Part shown: piece after piece, positions 1 to 14,200 of the stretch
Position numbering within the stretch: the first letter of the stretch is position 1
How the letters are laid out: every line of letters starts with the position of its first letter
DNA from: Welwitschia mirabilis
Lineage: Eukaryota > Gnetophyta > Gnetopsida > Welwitschiales
NCBI GenBank assembly: GCA_051453625.1
Contig: JBOZIK010000001.1
Location: 60,811,406-60,868,689, forward strand
Direction of reading: 5' to 3'
Length of the DNA: 57,284 nt
Program-made: the position numbers and the translations under genes
Notes under the pieces: generated by a model
Told to the model about the DNA's origin: nothing
Database searches by the model: none
What the model saw: the letters and a program-made list of their open reading frames with translations, nothing else

Positions 1-1100
1 CCCAATTCGGTGTTTCATTCATATTATGAATAGACCTGTGGCCTGGAATTTTCATTATATCGGCTTTATTTCTATAATCTCCTCCTCTTTCTTTGTTTTG
101 TGTAATACTTTCTAGGCCTATCATCTTAACCACCTAGAGGGCTAGAGGAGAAAGGAATGTACAATCATCTCATTTTGGCTAAAGGGCAAAAAAGCTATAG
201 CTTTGAGCTAATTCCAATTATTTTCTTTATGGTTGCTTTCTTGTCTACAGGATAACTTTAAAGGGTATTATAAGCTTCCAAAGGTTAAAAATTATCTTTA
301 CCTTACCATCTCCAATTTCCATAAATAATTAAATGCGTATAATTGTTTAACCAATCTCTTAAATACGACACAAGATTTTTCTATTTTCTAGCAGGTTGAA
401 AAATCTCATCAAAACAAAATTACTTTATAAAGTTATGTTTTCCCTTTACAAATCCTCCATATAAATTTGAAATCAAAACTAAAGAACAATTTTCATTCTT
501 TTTATAAAAATTGTGTCATTATCTATATATATATATATATATATCATTACTAAACTCATTGGTCTAAAATATGATACATTATCAATGTCTGTTTTATTTG
601 AAATTAAAAGTTATTAAAATAAAACATCCAAAACTATGAAAGGACAACTAAATATCATTTTTAACAATCTCTCAACAATGTTTAAAAAAATTAACCAAAA
701 AAACGATTGAGACCTAGGACATAGTAGGCTTTCTTTTAAATAAAGCTCCTTTGATCTCTTCAATAGGAGGTTTTTTCCCATGGAATTACAATTTTGTATC
801 TCCCAAATGTCTATTTATAAAGAAAATAATTTTACTAATGACATCTATATTTATTTATTTAAGATTCACTACTAAATTCTGGCAATATTCTACAAGGATT
901 TTCCCATATTGTCAATATCATAAACACATTGATTTACTTCATCTTTAAAATAACGAATTAAACTAGAATCTTTTTTTCCCTTCATTCATTTTTGCTTCCT
1001 TTACTTTATAGCATATATGTGAAAAAAACATAAGAATTTGTGTTACCTTTTTCAGTCCATTGATCTGTTGTCTTTTGAAACCAACGAAACTACTTTTACT
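1..1100. other. AT-rich stretch without a recognised gene
   Basis: About 1.1 kb of AT-rich sequence downstream of the HST gene. I see no exon, RNA gene or recognisable transposon domain. It holds a short TA microsatellite (522-544). Short open frames here have no protein-like composition. Confidence 0.6.
522..544. repeat. (TA)n microsatellite
   Basis: An uninterrupted run of TA dinucleotides, about eleven units, in AT-rich sequence. Confidence 0.9.
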
Positions 1101-1609
1101 TTTGTCAACGATGAAAATCCAAAAACAATTTGCTTTCTTTGTTATCTAAAATCCTCTATCCACTCATCTTTGTGAATCTCTTCTTAACGCTGATAAATTT
1201 GATGAATTAAATTACCTTTTTGATTTTTCCAATTTAACATAACTTTTGTTGTAATTGAAATTGCTTCGGGCCCTTACCTTTGGTCTTCCACCATTCTTGA
1301 ATTTTTTTTCTTTCAAATTAGAAAATTAAAACCAACCCTTCATCCATCAGAAAAACTGGTGCCTGTTTTGATTAATGTATTTGAAAAAGAATCAACCACT
1401 GATTTGAATAAATATGAGTAATAGCTTGACAAGTGCAGAAAAGCCAAATGCCAAAAAACATTCTGACTTTGCAAGAATTTAATTTGAACCAGATTTTCTG
1501 TTGCTTCATGTATAGGTAGAATTTTTCATTTGAATTTCTATCAAACCACAATAATCTATACCTCTTCTGAAATTTCTTCCTATTCTTTTTTTTTTTTTTT
1601 GAAAGCAAA

Positions 1610-1960
1610 AATTCCCACCTTTTGAAGTTTTTCCATGCACGAAGAATAGCATTGAGCTCACCACTGATTAAAATAGGGTCAAAAAATCAAGAAATATTTT
1701 GATACAAGAGGTTCTAAAAATTTTTCATTTTTCCCACAAATGTTGGAAAATAGACACTAATTAAAATCACTAAAACATTTTTCATATGAAATCTGTAACA
1801 AATATTAAAGTGATTGCTCCAAATCTCTGTTGCATTTAAACCATGAAGACATAATAACCAAATACGAGCTGATTTGCCGATTGGTTCTGAAAAAGCAACA
1901 CAATATTGAGAGAAGTCCTTATGAAGAATATTGTTATCGTTAAAGCTGAGCATTTGTCTT
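1610..1960 (-). pseudogene. LINE (L1-type) endonuclease remnant
   Basis: Minus-strand translation resembles the APE-type endonuclease of plant L1 LINEs. One part (about 1,953-1,720) carries a PIGKSARIW stretch, the family's GRSGG-like region, followed by WSNHF and an ISVYFPT segment that fits the usual VYGP-type strand. After a frame change, about 1,690-1,620 reads PILISGELNAIL, which corresponds to the family's GDFNAIL motif with D changed to E. Several stops and frame changes make it a dead fragment. It lies just downstream of the HST stop codon on the same strand. The reverse transcriptase part is not recognisable here, so this is a broken or truncated copy. Confidence 0.55.
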
Positions 1961-2112
1961 CTTAATGAATCTCTAAGCCCAAGATTAATTTTATAACTCT
2001 CTCTGATAAACTACTATAATATACTTATATCAAAACAAATATCTACAAACTTTCGCAACGAAGCATTACAATCTCCGTTACTCTTTGAAAGAAAATGACC
2101 ATTTAAATGTCC

Positions 2113-2118
2113 TTTATT
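2113..2118 (-). promoter_or_regulatory. Candidate polyadenylation signal of HST
   Basis: AATAAA on the minus strand, about 30 nt after the HST stop codon. That is a plausible position for a short 3' UTR. In AT-rich sequence such hexamers also occur by chance. Confidence 0.45.
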
Positions 2119-2149
2119 GCTTTAAATTTTACAGCATTACACAATCCCT

Positions 2150-2224
2150 TCACATAAAGGGAAATAGGATATACTCTGCATAGAAAAGATTCCAAATAAA
2201 GCGATAAAATCTTGCAATGGCATC
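2150..2224 (-). CDS. HST: HST terminal exon
   Basis: 75 nt including TGA (2,150-2,152). It encodes DAIARFYRFIWNLFYAEYILFPFM. The acceptor reads tctattgcag and the phase is 0, matching the preceding exon, which ends in K. The final residues are the diagnostic HST C-terminus. DAIARF replaces the common EAISGY. Confidence 0.92.
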   Translation of the reverse strand, partial: DAIARFYRFIWNLFYAEYILFPFM

Positions 2225-5200
2225 CTGCAATAGACAATTGGTCACAAGTTGGGGATAAGTTCCTTTAAACATTCTCTCAGGTAAACTAATGATCTAGGAT
2301 AAAAATATGAGAGCTATAGAAGTCATGAAATATATTGGCGTCAAAGTGCTTCGCTTCATAACAGCTGGTTCACAACCTGAAAATATCATATTGTATGACG
2401 AAACCTTTCACCCTCTTTTAGGTAGGTAGGGGTGTGTGTGTTTTGAAAACATGCACTGCTTAAAGAAAAGATCTTGATGGCCACTAACTGAAGACACTTG
2501 ATGAATTTTATCAAAATTTATGATTTATACATTTCCTTTAGGACGTTCTATAGTCTGCAATGTCCTTTTTTCTTTTAGATTCTTGTAAACAATAATAATT
2601 CTTGAATGTTACATATAGAAGAACTGAACTAGCAAAGGCTCTTTTGGGGAAGGCTATTTGTTTTGATGGTTTCTGTCAAAAACCTTAAAAGTGTAATAGT
2701 GTTACTAGTTGGCATGTAATGGTGTTTAGTATTTTGTGGGATCCAAACTTGCACAAAAGAACTATAGTTTTAGCATGACATAGCAAGTCATCAGCAGCTA
2801 CAAAGAATTATGTGTATTAAAATCTTTGGAACACAAAGAATGGATAGCTTTAGCTCCATATTTGCTTCAATCTAAAGAGGCAAGTTTTTAGATTTCCTAG
2901 TATTTAAGACAACACTGGTCTTGGACCCCACAGAATTTGAGCTATCTAGTTAGGCTAGTCCAGGCTGAGGTTGACATGGTATGATGCCAAGGTTTCTGCA
3001 TTCTCAATTGGAAAGAAAGGGATCCCAGGTGAAAATAGCTGTTTACAGAATAAGTGGAATTGGTTAAGTCAACTAGTTGTGATGTATCAGTAGGTTAAGC
3101 AAGTTTCAAAAGTTCTTGGAAGCAGAAATCAGGTGTGTGATTTGTGGCTCTGCAGCCTGCCATCCTTTTGGAAGCACTACTGTCCAGATATTCCAGCACC
3201 AGCCCACGTTACCCTCTCTTTGAGCCGTAAACGACTGTTCTCACAGATAGAAACTTGGTGTCATTTAGTGGGTAACTGATAACAAGGGAGAAGGTTCCAG
3301 GAAGAATAAAGTAATAGGAAAGAAAGTAATTGGTAGTAGTAATGACTTGTTATGATACCTTAATTTATAATCTGTTATGAAAAGATCCACGATCAACAGG
3401 ATAAAGCCAGCTCAAATGATTTTAGTCTTCAAGCATATGATTATGTTTCAACAATGTTAGAAGAATAGGAAATTGGTTTGGCAAATTAAAATTTATCCAG
3501 CCAATGCAGTTATTAGACCTGATCACTGGATTTAAACCTTTTGGCATTTACTAAATTATAAATCACCAATATAAATATCGAAGAGTCTCAGGGCTTGCAT
3601 GCTGTGGAAGAAACGTTGAGGTGAATGTGGGGACCTAAAACTTGTACATGCTTAGCCAATCGGTCTGCGTAAACACAATGTTCTCATAAACACATGTAAA
3701 AAGGACTTAAGCTACCATAAGACCTATCAAAGTTAACGTGTCTTGGAAGCAATGCTCAGAAACTTAATGAAATGTAAATGACAGAGTAAGGAAGCAATAT
3801 TAGTAATGTAAGAAAAATCAATCAGAAAAAACTAAAAGTAAGAACTAAGATTCAAACATAAAGCAGACTCAGTCTAAATAAAAGTACCTAGCAATTCATG
3901 ACAAATTAGAACATCTATTAAGAGCATTTAATCATCTAATTGCCTATCCAGTAAATCATTGTTTAAGAACAAGCATAATGATGGGTATGGAACACAAGAA
4001 CATAAGAAATGCATATGCAAAGCATAAAAAAGGGATTACAAAGTGAGTGAGCAATCTACGAGTGGAGGACTGTATAGTCCACATCATTGTGAAAAGCTGC
4101 AGCCCCAGCCTATGACATCAAGCATCGATGATAAGAAGTCACCAGAGATCCACATAGCAGAATGCCAATAATGACCATCGTGTGAAGCACATAACATGCC
4201 TGACAAGGCTGATTGATTGAAAGCAAGTGGATGTCCTCTAGAAGGGATGACAGGATTTCCCACCTAAGGGCTGGAGTACCTAAATTGACTGTAATAGAAA
4301 CTGATCTATATAATCTGTTATAGGCTGTTTCTAATGTTTTGTGTAACCTAAAAACTTCATTTTATTCTTAATTATAATCAGAAAAATCTGATTATGTTAT
4401 TAACATAGATCAATGTGAGGATGTCCAGTTTAGTCCTACTCTGGCTGCTAGAGGGGGCTTATTTTGGGGCATTGAGTACCATAAAATCACATTTCGAGAA
4501 TCTAATATCAATAACTGAGAAATGATGATTTCAGATGTTGTGTCCAACCAAGAAGGCAACTTGAATAAAACAGAGATCATATGTGATAAGTTAAGAACCA
4601 ATGTTAGATTTCACTCTTGTAGTTGTCAGCTCTGAGAATAACTGGACAGCTGCATTCAAATCTGGAAGTTTAAACTGACAGATTGAAAGTTTAGTTAGGG
4701 AGAGCTAGATATGCTCAAAAAGTCATGGTATTACAGGCAAGGATAGATCTGAGAGATGGTAACTGACACATCATAATCAAAAGTCAAATTTGTGAGAGGT
4801 TTTCTAAGGACTTCCTAATTTGAAGACATGTAAAATCTGCGATACTTAGGTCAACTTTGTTAAAGAATTAAAAGGATATCTTTCAGATTGAAAAATCTAC
4901 GAAGGCAAAAACCAAAAGAACACAAAAGCTACTTTCCTAGCATATATCTATGGGAAAATCAAAAGCCTTTTTATTAGTCTTTACAACAAGGCATTCAGGA
5001 CCAAGACCTCAAGCCGATTTCAGAAACCTTCAGCATTGGCAAAATCAACACACAAGCAAAAAGGCTTTCTAATACCATAACAGTTTCACAATAGTGTTGT
5101 ACTAATTTTACGTAGACTCAAAAATCCAATTCTGGGCAAAAGCTATCCTAACTCTACATTTACACATGACTTCTAGCTATGTAACATTTTTACATGCTTG

Positions 5201-8200
5201 TGTCTCAGGCTTGAAAAGACTTGAGCAACCCCTCTTACTGACTGTTCCAATTAACCTTGTAAAACTTACGGCATGATTTTAAAAAGTCTATGTTTTTCCA
5301 TTTTCTAATTTAAACAAATAAGATTTAGAACTCTAGAGTTCAGGCTAAGTTTTAAAGCTAACCCCCATGCTGTCCCTTTCCCCACAGCTTTGAATAATAA
5401 CTGAAATTTTTTAATTAGCTTCGGAATCTCAAACAATTCTAGAAGTGAAAATTAAAAACAAAAATTTGGATTCCATTAGATTTTAATTAACAAATTTAAA
5501 AATATTATACATAAAATCTATTTAAAAGTTTTGCAATAACAATAATGATGACCAAAGCAGCAGTAAAAACAACGAAAATTTTAATAAGATGGGGCAGCAA
5601 TGTGCCCCCCTTTTTAAAAGCCAAAATAATTTCCTAGTGGAGATGTTTCTTTAAGGTTTGGGTTTGTTAGCCCCAACATTTTTTGTTTGCTGGCCCAACA
5701 GTAGCCATGGGGTCTGCTTTTTTTAATAATCTTTTTTAAAAGTAATAAAAAGTAAAACCTAAATAAAAGGAAGAAAAATAAAAATATTTTACAAATTTGC
5801 AAAAGCTCTCCTAGAAGGAGACACCTTCGCCCCGCCCCTTCATGGGAAAACAAGTAATTTTTATTAACTAACAAAGTTTGCAGTACATCAAAGGAAGATT
5901 ACATGAGGGCCAATGTTTCCATGATTCAGAATATATCCTCTTATGGAGCATACGTTAACATCATATTTAATGAGACCAAATTGAAATTCTATTTACATAG
6001 AATGTCCAAGTGAGAGAATTTGAAGTGGTGATGAGGAGGTAATCATTTCCAAAATTTGGTTTTGGGGGCACTTCAAATCGGTCGCACACATAGATTTAAA
6101 ATGGGCTTTTTCAATCTGAAAATATCTTAAAGTTGGCCAACAATTCTGGCCAACATTTTGAAAAAAGCTGGCCTATCGAAATGTAGGTCAGATTTTGCCG
6201 ACACATGTACAAGTAATGTGTAAAACAAAAAGTAACTACAGGAAAAATCTTTGAACACCCACTTTTATCTAGCATCAACTTCTTTCTTATGCAGTGAGTT
6301 CTCATCTTCCATTTCATGTCCAAAGCCTTTTGTCATTATTTTTTTTATTTTTGTCAGTTTAAATCCAAAATGTTTCAAAAGAAGGCAAGGCATTGCAATG
6401 GAATATAGCTAGAATGATGGCAATTGAAGCTATTTGCATACGATGATTGTATCATGTCATTATATGCTTATATACTGTTTGCTCTATCCTTTGTTTGTAA
6501 TATATGTAATCTTTCAAACAATACAGTATGCTATTTCCAAAATCAAAAGTGAATTTTTGGATATTTATAATATCCTATAAGTTTATGTTAACTTTCTAGA
6601 TAAATTCATTAATCTGTTTATGAAGTTGATTAACAGAAGTGTAGCTATAGCATGCTACTTGATGTCCGATCAATGAGTCTACAACAAATGCTTCTTAGAT
6701 CACTTAATTTTAAAATTGTCTAGCTTGAATTTATTAACTACCTCATAAAAGTATTACTTTCCACTTTTACAAACAATAGCAATTACCAACATTTTGAACT
6801 GACATTTTACCAACTCAAGGGTAGCATATCTCCCCAACACGGCTTTTTGAGGCTGCCCACAATTAAATTTGCTGACACTCTAAACATATGCACATAGTGA
6901 ATTTCGTTTATAATGAGAACGCTGGAGCTCTGTCTGTCTGTTTCCGGTAATGAAAATGAGATTCAACAGTTGGCTTTTCCAGATGGTGCATTGACCTAGT
7001 ATTCTATCCAGTCTGAGTCCTGAAGTCTCGATTCCTAAGTTTCTGGGCTGCTGTCCTCTTCTTCCAATTCACTCTTTACAGGGCATGGTCCTCACAATTT
7101 TTGCAGATTGTTTGGTCAAGCTGTCAACCTCCACTTCTACTTCCGCATCAAACTTCATCTTCAAATTCTTGTTTTTCTACTTCTGCTTCAAAGTTTGAGT
7201 CTGAGAATGAGGACACAACATCCTTGCTCTCACTTCCATGTTCAAATAAGGTGTTCACATCTTATATAAGAGTTTAGACCATTTAAAGCTAAGTATATGA
7301 CTCTAAATGAGTGACTGAATAAGCCATAAAAATCATGTTAGCAGTAGTACTAATGGCAAGTATAAGTCGTGTGTCTTTAACCATTAAATACATCATGGTC
7401 AACATAAACAGGGATATCATATTTGGAAGCTCAGATATTTTATATTGTAGTTATAAGAGATTGGACACAACGTAATTGCTACGATATTTGATCATTTTCA
7501 TTATAGAGTTTCTAAGATTATATAATATGCAACAACCTTCACAATATCATATTATTGTAGGATACTACCTTTCGCAGATAACGTACCCAGGATTATGTTG
7601 TCTGTGACATACTGATATTATACCTATGAGCATCAACAAAACAGTCTTTTCAAGTCCAGTGCTCTCAAACAACGTGATCTACTTGTCCAATATTGAATAT
7701 ATTGTGCATGAAAGTTCCAATACATTATCAAAGGGTGTCTTCCATTGACTAAAAATCTACTTTGTGATTTTTATAAGGTATTGTTAAAAGTTTAAACCAT
7801 TAAACCCTCAACAGGTACAGTTTTGGAGTTTCTGCCTAATCTAATAAAAATGAATGTCGAGAATAGGAAAGCTCAAAGTAATAGTTACAAAAGAGTAGTA
7901 AAAAAATTTAATCTGATAAAGCCAGCAATGCATGCTGGGTGAATATTGGCAGCAAAATGGTACAAGACTCAAAAATAAATTCGTGTATAGTAGACAGAGA
8001 AGTCACAAAAGACTCACTATTCCCTGCATAAGGAAGGCAGAAATGCATCAACTCTGCAAACTAGACGTACCCTAAAAACCCTTGTTGCATCTGCAATGGT
8101 TAAAATGTCTGCATAGGGTACTTAGGCACAAGCAAAAGAGCACTCTTGCATGCTACATAGAGAGTACAGATGCCAAGAAGGGTGGAGCAAATGGAGTGCT

Positions 8201-11200
8201 CAAAGGGACAAGTAAGTTATCCTAATTGTGCAACTTCTTCTTTGTATGTGTCTTTCTGTATAGGATTTCAGGTATCTAAAGTCAGGATTTGCGAGGGGAA
8301 TCACAGCTTGTATTGGTTCTGAAATCTATATGCTAGTTGTTAGAATTCTTTCTCCTCTGTGTAAGTAGTGATAGGTTACAAGATCCAAGCATAAAAAAAT
8401 AGCATGATCAGATGGATTGGAGTCTAGATTGTTTAATGATAAAGATCAACACTTCTATCTTGTAGAAGGTAGAAAAAACAAAGAATCACGAAAGAACCGG
8501 GAGACGTATATTTTCACTGTTAGATTAAATTGATGCTCCTTTCTGAAGCTTTTTGAATTAAATACATGGGCAACTGCATAGAGATTATAGATTACAAATA
8601 GTTTCAAAGATTAATGTTAAGAAAATTTCTTGTTAAAATGGAAGTTGCAGAATATGTTGAACCAGAAAATTTTGTAAAATAAGGACCCCATTTAATAGAG
8701 ATGGATATGCTTTAAAGAATTCCACAAAAGAAAATTGTTGAATTGGAAGAAAAATAGAAGATACAATTAATAGGACTACACAATGTGTCCTTTCATTGTA
8801 TTTTTCCCTTCTATGATATGCTCTTTCCAGACCTCATGTTTGAATTAAGTAAATAATCTTGGTTTTGATTTCCAAGCAAATCATCTTGTACAAGACAATA
8901 CCTTATAGCTGGAGAAGGCTCAAAAAGTCAAAAGAATTCCTACCTTTACAAGAACCAGTCATGTTGGAAACCCAAGCAGCAAAAGCTTCAACTACAAAAA
9001 GAAAGATTTATTATGTAATCCTGTGGCTATAAATGAAGTTAATTTTGTGAAGGTACTATATTTTGAACATAGTTTTTGATATAGCTATAAGAGGTCACAA
9101 GTACCCAACATAAGAGCAGATGATGAGGGAGTAGTTATATAAGTTTCCTTCCACTTAACAGCACAACAAAGCTTTTGACAGCTGAGGATGGAACCATCTT
9201 GGTTCAGAAGGCCTTGCTCAAAAGTGTTAAAGTGAATGAACTGCAAGGCCTTCTTCCACATTATAGTGTAGCCCTCGAGTTCAGCAATTAGCTAGGGGAG
9301 AATATATGACACACAGTCAAAGATACAAATCCCTCAAACAAACTTTATTAGATTAAAAAATAAAGAAAACAATTAATAAAGAGGCAGAGTAAGGAATTGA
9401 CAGATCCTCTCCATAGAGAGGAGCCTTATTCCTTTGAGAAGGGCCACTAGAGGGTATTCCATGAGAGGACTTAAAGGATCCTCGTATGAGGAGGCCTGAG
9501 TTGCCTTGATAAGGTGTCTGCCATGGAATGCAACTCCGGTTAACGAAATCTTAATACGTATCAAAAAGATAAACACGTTCCTAGTGGATTCCTCTAAGGA
9601 GAACCTAGAAAGCAAAAGAAACAAAGAAAAGCCTTAAGGCATTTAAGATACCTGAAGGAGAGGCTTTAGTAACCCAAAAGAGAACAAGTACCTTATTATC
9701 TTAGAAAAGATAGCATACACAGGGTTTCAACATCTTTTCACGGAATATTGGGCTAGGTATTACATACCTAACACCTTGTAACATTTAAATGGTTCATTAA
9801 CAACTACCCCTTCAATAACAGGTGCAGAATCCAAGCATAATTAGAGCTTTGGAACTGAAGTCTAGGCAGTCATTGGAAGGATACTCTTCAAATTGCTCCA
9901 TCAATCATGGGAAGGAATCCCCACATAGAAAAAGAAAAGACTTGGAATAGGTAATTGTTCCCCCTCCTCCTCCTCCTCCTCTCTTCTCTCTCTCTCTCTC
10001 TCGCTCTCTCTCTCGTTTTTTTATTTTTAATTTTTGTTTTCCTTGTCAAGTCAATTCATGGGAAACTATACTGCATTCCANNNNNNNNNNNNNNNNNNNN
10101 NNNNNNNNNNNNNNNNNNNNNNNNNNNNNNNNNNNNNNNNNNNNNNNNNNNNNNNNNNNNNNNNNNNNNNNNNNNNNNNNNNNNNNNNNNNNNNNNNNNN
10201 NNNNNNNNNNNNNNNNNNNNNNNNNNNNNNNNNNNNNNNNNNNNNNNNNNNNNNNNNNNNNNNNNNNNNNNNNNNNNNNNNNNNNNNNNNNNNNNNNNNN
10301 NNNNNNNNNNNNNNNNNNNNNNNNNNNNNNNNNNNNNNNNNNNNNNNNNNNNNNNNNNNNNNNNNNNNNNNNNNNNNNNNNNNNNNNNNNNNNNNNNNNN
10401 NNNNNNNNNNNNNNNNNNNNNNNNNNNNNNNNNNNNNNNNNNNNNNNNNNNNNNNNNNNNNNNNNNNNNNNNNNNNNNNNNNNNNNNNNNNNNNNNNNNN
10501 NNNNNNNNNNNNNNNNNNNNNNNNNNNNNNNNNNNNNNNNNNNNNNNNNNNNNNNNNNNNNNNNNNNNNNNNNNNNNNNNNNNNNNNNNNNNNNNNNNNN
10601 NNNNNNNNNNNNNNNNNNNNNNNNNNNNNNNNNNNNNNNNNNNNNNNNNNNNNNNNNNNNNNNNNNNNNNNNNNNNNNNNNNNNNNNNNNNNNNNNNNNN
10701 NNNNNNNNNNNNNNNNNNNNNNNNNNNNNNNNNNNNNNNNNNNNNNNNNNNNNNNNNNNNNNNNNNNNNNNNNNNNNNNNNNNNNNNNNNNNNNNNNNNN
10801 NNNNNNNNNNNNNNNNNNNNNNNNNNNNNNNNNNNNNNNNNNNNNNNNNNNNNNNNNNNNNNNNNNNNNNNNNNNNNNNNNNNNNNNNNNNNNNNNNNNN
10901 NNNNNNNNNNNNNNNNNNNNNNNNNNNNNNNNNNNNNNNNNNNNNNNNNNNNNNNNNNNNNNNNNNNNNNNNNNNNNNNNNNNNNNNNNNNNNNNNNNNN
11001 NNNNNNNNNNNNNNNNNNNNNNNNNNNNNNNNNNNNNNNNNNNNNNNNNNNNNNNNNNNAGTTGAAACAATCGTGGTCTGTGAAGCTCAAGGATAGGAGT
11101 TACTAGGGCTTCAAAAACATACTGGGAGATAAGAAAGGCTGCTTGACCTAACCCTCTTATCTTTAAACAAATATATTCACTAGGAATCAACTGGAAACTT

Positions 11201-14200
11201 GCAAGAAGAAGTCTGCCCTCTTGCCTAAAAAATGCAACTCACATTAGGAAGAGAGTTCTGCCATGCATCATGTGCAAATGACATGCATCCCTTATGGGGT
11301 ANNNNNNNNNNNNNNNNNNNNNNNNNNNNNNNNNNNNNNNNNNNNNNNNNNNNNNNNNNNNNNNNNNNNNNNNNNNNNNNNNNNNNNNNNNNNNNNNNNN
11401 NNNNNNNNNNNNNNNNNNNNNNNNNNNNNNNNNNNNNNNNNNNNNNNNNNNNNNNNNNNNNNNNNNNNNNNNNNNNNNNNNNNNNNNNNNNNNNNNNNNN
11501 NNNNNNNNNNNNNNNNNNNNNNNNNNNNNNNNNNNNNNNNNNNNNNNNNNNNNNNNNNNNNNNNNNNNNNNNNNNNNNNNNNNNNNNNNNNNNNNNNNNN
11601 NNNNNNNNNNNNNNNNNNNNNNNNNNNNNNNNNNNNNNNNNNNNNNNNNNNNNNNNNNNNNNNNNNNNNNNNNNNNNNNNNNNNNNNNNNNNNNNNNNNN
11701 NNNNNNNNNNNNNNNNNNNNNNNNNNNNNNNNNNNNNNNNNNNNNNNNNNNNNNNNNNNNNNNNNNNNNNNNNNNNNNNNNNNNNNNNNNNNNNNNNNNN
11801 NNNNNNNNNNNNNNNNNNNNNNNNNNNNNNNNNNNNNNNNNNNNNNNNNNNNNNNNNNNNNNNNNNNNNNNNNNNNNNNNNNNNNNNNNNNNNNNNNNNN
11901 NNNNNNNNNNNNNNNNNNNNNNNNNNNNNNNNNNNNNNNNNNNNNNNNNNNNNNNNNNNNNNNNNNNNNNNNNNNNNNNNNNNNNNNNNNNNNNNNNNNN
12001 NNNNNNNNNNNNNNNNNNNNNNNNNNNNNNNNNNNNNNNNNNNNNNNNNNNNNNNNNNNNNNNNNNNNNNNNNNNNCATGTGATTCCCATGTTCAACCCA
12101 TTAAGTATTTGTGGCTTCTAATTTACACCATAGTCATAGCATTTGGTAATGGACCCAACATATTTGCAGCAACAGAAGTCCACACTCATCCCTCGCACTA
12201 GAAGGACAAACATACTATAAAGACATCCTGCAAGGAAGATTCTATGCTTAAAATAGAAGAGAGAGCTCATGAGGAAGAAGCACCTTTCACCCCCAATGAG
12301 AAGACAAATATTCATGAGGAGGAAGCAAGAAGATGCATTTCGTAGAACCCTAAATGCTTGAAAGCATCTCACTAGAACACAAATCTACACCCTGTCCCCC
12401 ATGCTAGGGAGTCGATAGGATTTTTTTGGAGCAACATACATGTTTCAAGTGTCAACTCACAAATTGCATGATAAGGGTTCCACTGGACTTTTAGTGGGTC
12501 AACCAACTATATAAGATTCATGGCCAAGAGCATTAGGGTCAATGAACCCAATCTTGGATCCACTGGCTACCAAAGCTTTTGTGGCTATAAGCACCAAGAT
12601 CGACCAGCCTTTATGGGGTTCGACCAGCCTAGGGGGTCAGTTAGGCTATTAGGTGGCTGATCGGCAAGGAAATTGTTGTTTTTCAATAGTAGTTTATTGG
12701 TGGACTTAGGCTAGAGTTGCATGCTACAATGTCCAAGGTTCAACGACCCAATTTTGCACTTCAGTTTCATTTGTGAAGTTCCAAACGTTTCTTCCATGCA
12801 TGAATTTCGTCTAACTCAACTAATAGCTATTTCACCTCTCCATTTCTGTTTATTGGAGGATGATACTATCCTTGTTATTAGATAGACATTTCATTTCAAG
12901 GCTCCAGCAATGAAATGTCAGTTTCTTAGAGTGCAAAGGAAGGGCGAAAATTGCTTTTTTCAGCAAAAATTTCATCTACTATCTAAATATCTCTCTCGTG
13001 AAAGCGAAGGACCTAGATCAGGAAATTAAAGTTTTATTTTCCATTGCAAAAACGCACTTCTCAAGGTCTATTTAGAATTTGAAATAATAGAACATTTAAC
13101 ATTGTTTACTTCTCTCTTCACTTTCTTGAGATTTAGTAGCATCTGTTCCACGTATGCAACAAAAAAGTGGTTCAAAAGAAGGATAAAGTATGTCACTTGC
13201 AAAGCTAGAACAAACGCAATAGAAGTCATATGTAACTTTTGCAAATCAAGCTTTTTGGAGGTGTTTCTTGACTAAAATATCATTTGGTAGGTATTCTAGG
13301 GCATGATGCAAGCAAATGCCCTAATCCAAGGTAGCAAATGATAGAAGAAATTATACAAGAATGCATAGCCATGCCTGCTAAAAAAGATCAAAAACACAAA
13401 GCAAGCCAACAAGCAGAAGAATTGCAGTAGAAACAATCCTCGCATACTCACCTTCATCCAGAAAATGTTAAAGATTTAACTCCAACTACCTTTGAATTGA
13501 CAAATAACCCTAGTGATTGAATTTGGAAGTGGGCTACAGAAGTTTTAGGGTTTATCTCTAGTTGATTGAGTGCTTCTATAAGAGGAAGCCATAGTGGTGG
13601 AGCATCTTTTGGTGTCCCTTCTTCATCAATGGTGCAACCAACATCACACAATACACTAGCGCTAAAGAAACCCATGCATAAAGCTAAAAATAAAGTGCCC
13701 GAATTCTGATATTATCATATGCCTCCTCTGAATTCATTTCATTCTACAAATTTTATGAAAGAAATGTATCAGGCAAGTTACAAAGTAGAGCCTAATTTTA
13801 AGTCCCTCTCATACTATGATGTTAGAACAAAATTGTTAGATAGGGTGAAAAAAGACATCAATAGCTTATTGGTTGACTATCATAATACTTAGAAGGAGAA
13901 AGGAGGTACTTTGATGTGTGATGTCTAGAAGGATAAAAGAGGACAAAACTTGTTAAATTTCATGGTTGAGTGTACTAAAGGCATTATGTTTCTAAAGAGT
14001 GTTGATGCATCAAAGGAATATAAAAATGCTTAGTATGTTTTTAGTCTTCTTAGGGCATGTATCAAAGAAATTGTGTAAAACATATTGTAGAGGTAAGGAA
14101 TATTCACCTATTATGTACAAACATTATTCTTTTTTTTTTAATTCGATTATGGGCTTTTGGCTATTGACTACTATTAATTTGTTATGTTGTTCGTACGTTG

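Noticed and set aside
9160-9310. Possible end of a gypsy pol followed by a polypurine tract (AGGGGAGAAT near 9,294)
   Set aside because: No convincing pol motif and no LTR pair could be found; the tract alone is not evidence.
9955-12201. Open frames of 270-380 codons around 10-12 kb
   Set aside because: They consist almost entirely of N runs; the few real residues at the ends carry no signal.
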